A stretch of DNA of 50,032 nucleotides. Source: Streptomyces mutomycini. GTDB taxonomy: Bacteria > Actinomycetota > Actinomycetes > Streptomycetales > Streptomycetaceae. The translations under genes were made by a program, and so were the position numbers. This document shows positions 42,932 to 50,032 of the stretch, piece by piece. Where the stretch lies: the NCBI RefSeq assembly GCF_001700505.1, contig NZ_MAPV01000042.1, positions 1 through 50,032 on the forward strand. Reading direction: 5' to 3'. The notes under the pieces are model-generated. The model was not told the origin of the DNA, searched no databases, and saw only the letters and a program-made list of their open reading frames with translations. How positions within the stretch are numbered: the stretch's first letter is position 1; every line of letters begins with the position of its first letter.

Positions 42932-43837
42932 GTGAAGGTCGGCTGCATCGGGCTCGGCGACATCGCGCAGAAGGCGTATCTGCCGGTACTGACGACCCTG
43001 CCCGGCGTCGAACTGCATCTGCAGACCCGTACCCCGGCCACGCTGGCAGCCGTGGCCGGGGCACACCGGATTCCCCCGGCGCGGTGTCACGAGGACCTCG
43101 GCCCGCTCCTGGCCCAGGGGCTGGACGCCGCCTTCGTGCACGCCCCGACCGCCGCTCATGCGGAGATCGTCGGCCGGCTGCTCGAAGCGGGCGTCCCCAC
43201 GTACGTCGACAAGCCCCTCTCGTACGAACTCGCCGAGTCCGAGCGTCTGGTGGCCCTCGCCGAGGAGCGCGGCGTCTCGCTCGCGGTCGGGTTCAACCGC
43301 AGGCTCGCCCCGTCGTACGCGCAGTGTGCCGAGCACCCGCGCGAACTGATCCTCATGCAGAAGAACCGGGTGGGGCTGCCCGAGGACCCGCGCACCATGG
43401 TGCTCGACGACTTCATCCACGTCGTCGACACCTTGCGCTTCCTGGTTCCCGGCCCCGTGTCGAGCGTCGTCGTGCGGGCACGGGTCGCCGACGGGCTGAT
43501 GCACCATGTGGTGCTCCAGCTGTCCGGCGACGGATTCACCGCCATCGGCATGATGAACCGGCTCAACGGATCGACGGAGGAGATCCTCGAGGTCTCGGGG
43601 CAGGACGCCAAGCGGCAGGTCCTCAACCTCGCGGACGTCGTCGACCACAAGGGGCAGCCGACCCTGCGCAGACGCGGCGACTGGGTGCCGGTCGCCCGCC
43701 AGCGTGGCATCGAGCAGAGCGTGCTGTCCTTCCTCGACGCCGTCCGGGCCGGGCGGGTGCTCAGTGCCCAGGACGCTCTGGAGACCCACCGGCTGTGCGA
43801 GCGGGTCGTCCTGGACGCGGTGGAGCAGGCGTCCTGA
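42932..43837 (+). CDS. Gfo/Idh/MocA family oxidoreductase
   Basis: A 301-aa NAD(P)-dependent oxidoreductase: Rossmann motif GLGDIAQKAYLPVL (about 7-20), the conserved DKPLS (EKP position, about 93-97) and a C-terminal Gfo/Idh/MocA domain (DDFIHVVDTLRFLV containing the expected catalytic histidine). Substrate unknown. GTG 42932 follows GGGAGAACC. It is likely co-transcribed with the monooxygenase. Its last 77 bases overlap the end of the convergent lipoprotein acyltransferase gene. Confidence 0.87.
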   Translation: MKVGCIGLGDIAQKAYLPVLTTLPGVELHLQTRTPATLAAVAGAHRIPPARCHEDLGPLLAQGLDAAFVHAPTAAHAEIVGRLLEAGVPTYVDKPLSYELAESERLVALAEERGVSLAVGFNRRLAPSYAQCAEHPRELILMQKNRVGLPEDPRTMVLDDFIHVVDTLRFLVPGPVSSVVVRARVADGLMHHVVLQLSGDGFTAIGMMNRLNGSTEEILEVSGQDAKRQVLNLADVVDHKGQPTLRRRGDWVPVARQRGIEQSVLSFLDAVRAGRVLSAQDALETHRLCERVVLDAVEQAS

Positions 43838-45392
43838 AAGACCTCAGCCCCGCCGCGCCGAGGAAGACGGCCAGGACCGCGAGCGCGCCGTACACGGGCC
43901 AGGCGCCCAGCCGGACGTAGAGGGTGGTGCCCCCGGCGAGCGGTACGTCGTACACGGCGGCCCCGCTCGCGTCCGTACCGAGCTGTCCTCCCACCCGTTC
44001 ACCCCGCGGGCCGTACACCGCGCTCACGCCCGTGAGCGTCGCGTGCACCATCGGGCGGCCCGTCTCGGCCGCCCGCAGAGCCCCGAGCGAGGCGTGCTGC
44101 GCGGGGGCCCAGCTGTGCTGGAACGTCGAGGTGGACGACTGGGCGACCAGCAGCTGGGCCCCGTCCTTCGCCAGCTGCCGGCTCATGTCGGGGAACGCCG
44201 ACTCGAAGCACACCAGAGGGCCCACCCGCAGCCCGTCCGGCAGGTCCATCACCACGGGGCCGCTGCCGCGCAGCCGGTCCTCGCCCGCCGCCTTGCCCAC
44301 GGAGGTGGCCCACCCGAGCACCGCGCGGGCCGGGACGTACTCACCGAACGGGACCAGGCGCATCTTGTCGTACCGGTCCCCGGTCGGGCCCTCCGGGCCC
44401 ACGAGCACCGCGGATTTGAAGATTCCGGTGCGGTCGGGGCCGTCCGTGCGACGTGCGTCCATGTTGACCAGCACCTCGGCGCCGACCAGACGCGACAGGG
44501 CCGCGACACGGTCCGCCGTTGCCCGGCTCCGGGACAGATCGACGCCCACACTGCTCTCGCCCCACACCACGAGGTCCACGTCACGGCCCGCCAGGCCGCG
44601 GGTCAGCTCCTCGCCGCGCGTGAAACGGCGTTCGACGCTGCCCGGGCCCTCGACGACACCCGGCTGTACGACCGCGATCCGGGCCGTACCGGAATCGTGG
44701 GGCTGCGGCGCCCAGACCGCTGTCGCGCCGACGGCGACCGCCCCCGCCAGCAGACACGCGGCCGCGGCCGTGCGGGCCGCCGGCACGGCGATCAGCAGCG
44801 CGAGCGCCGTGTTCGCGGCCACCACGCCCAGACCGACCAGCCACACGCCGCCGACCGAGGCGACGCGCAGCGCCGGTGGTACGTCCCACTGGCTGGCACC
44901 GAGCAGCCCCCACGGTCCGCCGAGCCCCTCCCAGGAGCGGACCAGTTCGATCATCAGCCAGCCGGAGGGCACCACGGCCACAGCGGCCACCGAGCGGCGG
45001 ACGGACGGCGAGCCCCCGAGCAGCCGGGCCACGAGCAGGCCCCAGGGGGCCCACAGCAGACCGAGCAGGGCGGCGAGCACCACGATGAACACATGAAGGC
45101 TCGGCATCAGCCAGTGGTGCACGGCGAGCACGAAGCCCACACCGCCGAGCCAGCCGTCGGCCGCCGCGCGGCGCCCCGTTCCCGCCGACCGGATCAGCAG
45201 CAGCCAGGGCACCAGGGCGACATGGGCGAGCCACCAGAGCGAGGGTGCCGGAAACGCGAGTGCGGGCAGAGCTCCCGCGCACAGAGCCGCCGCACCCCGC
45301 CCGGTACGGGACCGCAGCAGCTGCCGCCCGTACGTCCGTGCGCCGCTCTCGCCCGGCCGCCCGGCCGGAGGCCGCTCGCCCCGCATCGGCAT
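43761..45392 (-). CDS. lnt: Apolipoprotein N-acyltransferase
   Basis: A 543-aa membrane enzyme that adds the third acyl chain to lipoproteins. N-terminal hydrophobic helices (about 30-225) are followed by the extracytoplasmic nitrilase domain with the triad E279 (GESSVG), K343 (YDKMRLVPFGEY) and C395 (VCFESAFPD). Streptomyces carries two such genes, and S. coelicolor SCO1336 (lnt1) corresponds by position. The last 40 residues are a Pro/Arg-rich tail encoded in the region overlapping the Gfo/Idh/MocA gene. A GAGGAGG ribosome site precedes the ATG. Confidence 0.92.
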   Translation of the reverse strand: MPMRGERPPAGRPGESGARTYGRQLLRSRTGRGAAALCAGALPALAFPAPSLWWLAHVALVPWLLLIRSAGTGRRAAADGWLGGVGFVLAVHHWLMPSLHVFIVVLAALLGLLWAPWGLLVARLLGGSPSVRRSVAAVAVVPSGWLMIELVRSWEGLGGPWGLLGASQWDVPPALRVASVGGVWLVGLGVVAANTALALLIAVPAARTAAAACLLAGAVAVGATAVWAPQPHDSGTARIAVVQPGVVEGPGSVERRFTRGEELTRGLAGRDVDLVVWGESSVGVDLSRSRATADRVAALSRLVGAEVLVNMDARRTDGPDRTGIFKSAVLVGPEGPTGDRYDKMRLVPFGEYVPARAVLGWATSVGKAAGEDRLRGSGPVVMDLPDGLRVGPLVCFESAFPDMSRQLAKDGAQLLVAQSSTSTFQHSWAPAQHASLGALRAAETGRPMVHATLTGVSAVYGPRGERVGGQLGTDASGAAVYDVPLAGGTTLYVRLGAWPVYGALAVLAVFLGAAGLRSFRTPAPPRPGRPARTAGGSPERPGH

Positions 45393-45506
45393 GCGTCTCC
45401 TCCTCGCCCGTCCTGCGCTTGCCCCCAGTGTGGTGCAGAAGGTCAGCGGCGCCCAGGGGACGTGCCGGGGCCGGCAGGGCGTGCGGCGGCCGCCACCGGC
45501 AGCGGA

Positions 45507-45977
45507 TCAGCCGGCGTCCGCCCCGGGCGCGTACCGCCATTTCCGGTGCGCCGTGGCGGTCCGGATCCGCCAGCCCTCCTCGGTACGCCGCAGTTCGAAG
45601 ACGTACCGGCCGCCGGTGACCAGGGCCGGAGCCGACTCCCCGTCCCAGGCTTCCGGGCCCGCGGGACTGAGGTAGTCGGCCCGCAGCCGCGCCCGGTCGC
45701 CCGGATAGCCACCCAGATCCTCCAGGTCCAGACGCCGGTTGACGATCAGATGCTGGCGGGCCGGGAAGCGCCGCAGGCCCTCCGCGAGCCACCCTCCGGC
45801 CTCGGCGGCCGGCCCCTCGGACCCGCCCGCACCGCGGTAGTCGGCACGTCCGTCCGGCGTGAACAGAGCGCCGTAGTCCTCCCAGGCGCCGTCGCCCACC
45901 GCCATTGCGTAGTCGGTGATCACCGCATCGATGGAGAGCCGGTCCATCACCGTCGCCAGAGCCACGCGCTGTGTCAT
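45507..45977 (-). CDS. SnoaL-like/NTF2-fold protein
   Basis: A 156-aa protein of the nuclear transport factor 2 fold (SnoaL_4 type): VMDRLSIDAVITDYAMAVGDGAWEDYGALFTPDGRADYRGAGG and ARQHLIVNRRLDLE, with YVFELRRTEEGWRIRTATAHRKWR at the end. Such proteins are ring-hydroxylating dioxygenase small-subunit relatives or cyclases; no partner is nearby. ATG 45977 fits the family, although the frame extends to 46007. It is upstream of lnt on the same strand (114-base gap). Confidence 0.87.
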   Translation of the reverse strand: MTQRVALATVMDRLSIDAVITDYAMAVGDGAWEDYGALFTPDGRADYRGAGGSEGPAAEAGGWLAEGLRRFPARQHLIVNRRLDLEDLGGYPGDRARLRADYLSPAGPEAWDGESAPALVTGGRYVFELRRTEEGWRIRTATAHRKWRYAPGADAG

Positions 45978-46065
45978 CGCCCAAGTCTCGCCCGTCGGGA
46001 GCGGCACGCCTAGGGTCGCGCACAGCTCATGACCCCGTGTCAGACGGGGAGACCACGGCCCGGCG

Positions 46066-46944
46066 TCAGGCGGGGACGACGGCCACCGGACCGAGAGCGT
46101 GCGTCACCGTCGTCTGCGCGACGGGGGACAGACCGAGCCCCAGGGACTCGCCGCCCCGGCGCCGCCCGACCACGGTCAGCGCGGCGGTGGCCGATGCCGT
46201 CACCAGCATGCGCGCCGCCGAGCCACGGACAGGTTCGCGCACGACGACCACCTGCGGATACTTCTCCTCCCGGCCGGCGGTGAGCTCGGCGAGGGACCGC
46301 TCCGCCGAGTCCGCCGCAGCCTCGCTGTCGAACACGGGACCGCCCGACAGCATCGACGAGAACATCGTCCACCCGTGTACGAGCCTCAGCCGTGCGCCCG
46401 GCCGGGAGGCGGCGGCTTCGAAGGCGAAGTCGAGGACGGCGCCGCTGCTCTCGTCGGCGGCGATCCCCGCGACGACGTCCAGGAGAGCCGCCCGCCCGGC
46501 CTCCTCCGCAGGACCGGCCTCGCTCCCGTCCGTCCGGCCGGTGTGGACGACGACGACCGGACACTGTGCCATCGACGCGGTGGCCAGACTGTCGGACCCC
46601 ATCGCCAGCGAGCGGAATCCGCCGAGACCGCGGGATCCGACGACCACCATCGAGGCGTCACGGCTGAGCGAGGTCAGCGCCGCCGACGGAAAGTCCAGCG
46701 GGGAAAGGGTCGAGGTCGACAGTCCGGGGGTGAGCCGGGCGACCCGCAGCACGGCCTGCGCGAGCAGCTCCTCGGCCTGCTGCAGAGCCTTCTCCTCCTC
46801 CGTACGCCGGGCAGGCGGCCGGACATGCACGATCAGCAGTGGCAGACTGCTGCGCACCGCCTCGTGGGCGGCCCAGTCGAGCGCCTCCCAGCTGTGCGCG
46901 GAACCGTCCACGGCGGCGATCACGGGAAGGTCGTCGGCGGTCAT
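46066..46944 (-). CDS. Universal stress protein, tandem UspA domains
   Basis: A 292-aa protein with two Usp domains (1-135 and 155-292). Domain 1 begins VIAAVDGSAHSWEALDWAAHEA and has the ATP-binding G-x2-G-x9-G-S pattern in GSRGLGGFRSLAMGS; domain 2 has GRRRGGESLGLGLSPV, also ATP-competent in outline. Streptomyces has many paralogues, often induced by hypoxia or stress. ATG 46944 has GGAGG 5 bases upstream. It is divergent from the nitrate reductase gene. Confidence 0.92.
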   Translation of the reverse strand: MTADDLPVIAAVDGSAHSWEALDWAAHEAVRSSLPLLIVHVRPPARRTEEEKALQQAEELLAQAVLRVARLTPGLSTSTLSPLDFPSAALTSLSRDASMVVVGSRGLGGFRSLAMGSDSLATASMAQCPVVVVHTGRTDGSEAGPAEEAGRAALLDVVAGIAADESSGAVLDFAFEAAASRPGARLRLVHGWTMFSSMLSGGPVFDSEAAADSAERSLAELTAGREEKYPQVVVVREPVRGSAARMLVTASATAALTVVGRRRGGESLGLGLSPVAQTTVTHALGPVAVVPA

Positions 46945-47099
46945 GCAAGCCTCCAGGGGCGGTCGGAGAGGTACCGGGCCGGGGTCGAGGCAGCCGGAAC
47001 CGTGATTATGGCCCGGCCGAGTGCCGCAGTCCCGGCGGGCCCCTCACCGGCGTCCGCCGGTGACTGTGCAGGGGACGTAACCACGCTTGATCGGCCCGC

Positions 47100-47115
47100 G
47101 TGACACCCGGGAAAC
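47100..47115. promoter_or_regulatory. GlnR-like half box before the nitrate reductase gene
   Basis: GTGAC-N6-GAAAC matches the GlnR a-site pattern gTnAC-N6-GaAAC exactly. GTAAC at 47077-47081 lies 23 bases upstream, near the 22-base phase of a second site. TACCCT at 47126-47131 is a possible -10. Confidence 0.6.
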
Positions 47116-47164
47116 GGGCGTTTCGTACCCTCGCGACATCAGCGTTCCCCATGAAAGGCCGCCC

Positions 47165-50032
47165 ATGACCGTGCCGAATCCGCAGCCGGACACTCCCGCC
47201 CAGGTGCGGACGGTCTGCTCGTACTGCGGTGTCGGATGCGGGATGGTCCTCGACATCGGCAGGGGTCCCGACGGGCGGCGTACGGTCCTGAAGGCCACGG
47301 GCGACAAGACGCACCCCGCGAACGGTGGCCGGCTCTGCACCAAGGGGGCGACGAGCGCCGAGATGCTGGCCGCCCCGGGCCGGCTGACCGCGCCCCTGGT
47401 GCGGGCGGACCGCAGCGAGGAGCCCGCGCCGCTGCCCATGGAGGAGGCGGTCGGGGAGACCGCGCGGCGGCTGCGCGCGATCGTCGACGAGCACGGGCCC
47501 GACGCGCTCGCCCTCTATGTCTCGGGGCAGATGACGCTGGAGGCGCAGTACCTCGCCAACAAGCTGGCCAAGGGCTTCGTCCGCACGAGCTGGATCGAGT
47601 CCAACTCCCGGCTCTGCATGGCCAGTGCGGGCAGCGGCTACAAGCTCTCGCTGGGTGCCGACGGCCCGCCCGGATCGTACGAGGACTTCGGGCGCGCCGA
47701 CACGTTCTTCGTCATCGGCTCGAACATGGCGGACTGCCACCCCGTGCTCTTCCTCCGTCTCATGGAGCGGGTGAAGACCGGCGCGAAGCTCATCGTGGTC
47801 GACCCCCGGCGCAACGCCACCGCCGAAAAGGCCGACCTGTTCCTGCAGATACGCCCGGGCACGGACCTGGCTCTGCTCAACGGCCTGATGCACCTGCTCG
47901 TGGAGAACGGCCACATAGACCCGGAGTTCATCGCCGAGCACACCGAGGGCTGGGAGGCGATGCCCGGCTTCCTCGAGGACTACCCGCCCGCCCGGGTCGC
48001 GGAGATCACCGGCATCCCGGAGGCCGACATCCGCCTGGCCGCCCGCTGGATCGGCGAGGCGGGCGAGTGGATGAGCTGCTGGACCATGGGCCTCAACCAG
48101 AGCACCCACGGCACCTGGAACACCAACGCCCTCATCAATCTGCACCTGGCCACCGGAGCCATCTGCCGACCCGGCAGCGGCCCTTTCTCGCTGACCGGCC
48201 AGCCCAACGCCATGGGCGGCCGCGAGATGGGCTACATGGGCCCCGGCCTGCCCGGCCAGCGCGTACTGCAGTCGGACGACGACCGGGCCCACGTCGAGGA
48301 ACTGTGGGGCGTCGAGCCGGGGACGCTGCGCACGGACGCGGCGGGTACGGGCACCGTCGACATGTTCCGGCGTATGTCGGACGGCGAGATCAAGGCGTGC
48401 TGGATCATCTGCACCAACCCGGTGGCGTCCGTGGCCAACCGCCGGACCGTCATCGAGGGGCTCGAAGCGGCGGAGTTCGTCGTCACCCAGGACGTGTTCG
48501 CCGACACCGAGACCAACGCCTACGCCGATGTAGCCCTGCCCGCCGCACTGTGGGGCGAAGCCGAGGGCGTCATGATCAACTCCGAACGGAATCTCACGCT
48601 CGCAGGACAGGCGGCCGACCCGCCGGGGGAGGCATGGCCGGACTGGCGGATCATCGCGCGCATCGCCTGCGAGATGGGCTACGAAGAGGCCTTCGGCTAC
48701 AGCAGCGCCGAGGAGGTCTTCGAGGAGATCAAGCGGGCCCACAACCCGAAGACCGGATACGACCTGCGCGGAGTCACCTATGAACGGCTGCGCCGCACCC
48801 CCGTCCAGTGGCCCAGCGCCGCCCCGGACGGGCCCGACCGCAACCCGGTCCGCTACCTGAACGACGGCGTCAGCCAGACCCTGGCGGTCCGCCCCGACGG
48901 GAGCGTGCCCCGGCTTGCCTTCCCCACCGCGAGCGGCCGGGCGGTGTTCTTCGCCCGCCCGCACATGCCCGCAGCCGAGATGCCCGACGACGACTTCCCC
49001 TTCGTGCTCAACACCGGCCGCCTGCAGCACCAGTGGCACACGCTGACGAAGACCGGCAAGGTCACCAAGCTCAGCAGACTGAACCCGGGCCCCTTCGTGG
49101 AGATCAACCCCCAGGACGCGGCAGCCCTCTCGATCGCGGAGGGCGACCCGGTCGAGGTCGCCTCACGGCGCGGCAGGGCGGTGCTGCCGGCCGTCGTGAC
49201 CGACCGGGTGCGGCCCGGTGACTGCTTCGCACCGTTCCACTGGAACGACCTATTCGGTGAGTACCTCAGCGTCAACGCGGTCACCAACGACGCCGTCGAC
49301 CCGGTGTCCTTCCAGCCCGAGTTCAAGGTCTGTGCCGTGACACTGGTGAAGGTCGCCGCCCCCGTGCCTCCCTCCGGCCCGGTGCCCGTGGAGGCCGGAG
49401 CCGCGGCCCCGGCCGCCGCCCTCGCCGGGGTGTTCGGGATCGCGGACTCAGCCCCGCCCGTACTCGCCGCACACGAGCGGCGCTACTTGTCCGGTTTCCT
49501 GGCGGGGCTCGGCACGCAGCCCGTCGGCACCCCCGTGCTGCCCGTGCACGCACCGTTCGATCCGGACCACGCCCTGTGGGTCAACGGCGTGCTGGCCGGC
49601 ATGTTCTCCCGCGCTCCCGGCGCTGCCGCCCGGGGCGCGGAACCCGGGACGCGGCGGGAACCCGACGCCGTATCGGGCAGGCAGATCGTCGTGCTGTGGG
49701 CGTCTCAGACCGGGAACGCCGAGGAGGTGGCCGCTGCGGCGGCCCGGCGGCTGGCCGCCGAGGGGCGGACTGCGACGCTCCTCGGGATGGATGACCGGCC
49801 CCTGGCGAGCCTCCCGCGCACAGCCGATCTCCTGGTCGTCACCAGCACGTTCGGAGACGGCGACGCGCCGGACAACGGTTCCGGATTCTGGCAGTCGCTC
49901 AACGAGCCCGACACGCCCCGGCTGGACGGCGTGCGCTATGCCGTACTCGCCCTCGGGGACTCCTCGTACGACGACTTCTGCGGGCACGGCAGGCGCCTGG
50001 ACGAACGCTTCGGCGAACTCGGCGCCGTACGG
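47165..50032 (+). CDS. Assimilatory nitrate reductase fused to a sulfite-reductase-type flavoprotein (partial)
   Basis: The frame is open from ATG 47165 to the window edge (956 codons seen). Residues 1-60 hold a [4Fe-4S] site C18-x2-C21-x3-C25...C58; the molybdopterin domain follows (about 60-560) with the likely Mo ligand in [13 protein letters not shown]; the molydopterin dinucleotide-binding domain spans about 610-720; a linker (about 720-835) is Ala/Pro-rich; then a flavodoxin domain starts near 840 ([39 protein letters not shown]). The missing C-terminus should carry the FAD/NADPH reductase domain. It should reduce nitrate to nitrite with NADPH in the cytoplasm. GAAAGG lies about 6 bases before the ATG, and a GlnR-like site lies upstream. 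Confidence 0.93.
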   Translation, partial: MTVPNPQPDTPAQVRTVCSYCGVGCGMVLDIGRGPDGRRTVLKATGDKTHPANGGRLCTKGATSAEMLAAPGRLTAPLVRADRSEEPAPLPMEEAVGETARRLRAIVDEHGPDALALYVSGQMTLEAQYLANKLAKGFVRTSWIESNSRLCMASAGSGYKLSLGADGPPGSYEDFGRADTFFVIGSNMADCHPVLFLRLMERVKTGAKLIVVDPRRNATAEKADLFLQIRPGTDLALLNGLMHLLVENGHIDPEFIAEHTEGWEAMPGFLEDYPPARVAEITGIPEADIRLAARWIGEAGEWMSCWTMGLNQSTHGTWNTNALINLHLATGAICRPGSGPFSLTGQPNAMGGREMGYMGPGLPGQRVLQSDDDRAHVEELWGVEPGTLRTDAAGTGTVDMFRRMSDGEIKACWIICTNPVASVANRRTVIEGLEAAEFVVTQDVFADTETNAYADVALPAALWGEAEGVMINSERNLTLAGQAADPPGEAWPDWRIIARIACEMGYEEAFGYSSAEEVFEEIKRAHNPKTGYDLRGVTYERLRRTPVQWPSAAPDGPDRNPVRYLNDGVSQTLAVRPDGSVPRLAFPTASGRAVFFARPHMPAAEMPDDDFPFVLNTGRLQHQWHTLTKTGKVTKLSRLNPGPFVEINPQDAAALSIAEGDPVEVASRRGRAVLPAVVTDRVRPGDCFAPFHWNDLFGEYLSVNAVTNDAVDPVSFQPEFKVCAVTLVKVAAPVPPSGPVPVEAGAAAPAAALAGVFGIADSAPPVLAAHERRYLSGFLAGLGTQPVGTPVLPVHAPFDPDHALWVNGVLAGMFSRAPGAAARGAEPGTRREPDAVSGRQIVVLWASQTGNAEEVAAAAARRLAAEGRTATLLGMDDRPLASLPRTADLLVVTSTFGDGDAPDNGSGFWQSLNEPDTPRLDGVRYAVLALGDSSYDDFCGHGRRLDERFGELGAVR

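Noticed and set aside
41837..43789. 650-codon minus-strand frame
   Set aside because: It is antisense to the monooxygenase and Gfo/Idh/MocA genes; no domain and no start signal.
43704..46013. 769-codon plus-strand frame
   Set aside because: It is antisense to lnt and the SnoaL-like gene; full of arginine, glutamine and histidine with no family match.
47236..48783. 515-codon plus-strand frame inside the nitrate reductase
   Set aside because: It is in the wrong frame; the frame from 47165 gives the conserved protein and stays open to the edge.
47006..49039. 677-codon minus-strand frame
   Set aside because: It is antisense to the nitrate reductase fusion, whose cysteine motifs are unmistakable.

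Overview
The window is high-GC actinobacterial DNA, almost certainly a Streptomyces chromosome. The evidence is G/C-rich third codon positions, many GTG and leaderless starts, GGAGG ribosome sites, a tandem glycine riboswitch before gcvP, and a gene order that, as I remember it, follows the S. coelicolor SCO1389 to SCO1336 block read downwards. No rRNA, tRNA, CRISPR array, prophage or insertion sequence was seen. About 45 protein genes can be supported. The last one, a nitrate reductase/flavoprotein fusion, runs off the right edge.

Region 1 (1-14.1 kb) is a conserved actinobacterial housekeeping block: a CDP-alcohol phosphatidyltransferase (cardiolipin synthase type), a mannose-1-phosphate guanylyltransferase fused to a degenerate phosphomutase, the membrane trio DUF881-sbp-DUF881, a GarA/OdhI-like FHA protein with an ETTS phospho-site, MerR, bifunctional nuclease, a second MerR, DNA polymerase IV, a PRC-barrel protein and riboswitch-controlled gcvP. 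The same order, with gcvH inserted, is known in Mycobacterium tuberculosis (Rv1822-Rv1832). The first 100 bases of the window are an exact reverse complement of 249-348, inside the first gene, which looks like an assembly fold-back.

Region 2 (14.1-31.2 kb) is a mixed set: DUF5999, a glutamate-cysteine ligase family protein, a CPBP protease, a PhzF epimerase, a frameshifted dienelactone hydrolase, PadR, a stand-alone Clp N-domain protein, two EamA transporters (the second behind a possible attenuator with an 11-codon leader peptide), a divergent PNPOx-like/MocR pair, LysR, a second PNPOx-like protein, a Tat Rieske lipoprotein, a cytochrome P450 and a dihydrofolate reductase-like protein.

Region 3 (31.2-40.9 kb) holds an APC permease, a DUF6153-DUF305-DUF4396 group with a CsoR/CstR-type operator (suggesting copper or persulfide control), a HipA-like kinase overlapping a DUF3037 gene, two tandem SDR reductases behind a textbook promoter and operator, an orphan family-5 solute-binding lipoprotein, uracil-DNA glycosylase and a TPR-like protein.

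Region 4 (40.9-50.0 kb) has a TetR regulator divergent from an FAD monooxygenase and a Gfo/Idh/MocA oxidoreductase, with two identical operators between them; then, on the minus strand, universal stress protein, SnoaL-like and apolipoprotein N-acyltransferase genes; and finally the assimilatory nitrate reductase fusion behind a GlnR-like site. The most interesting untested items are the HipA-like/DUF3037 pair, the metal-operator DUF cluster, the leader-peptide attenuator, the two-operator TetR module and the fold-back at the left edge.
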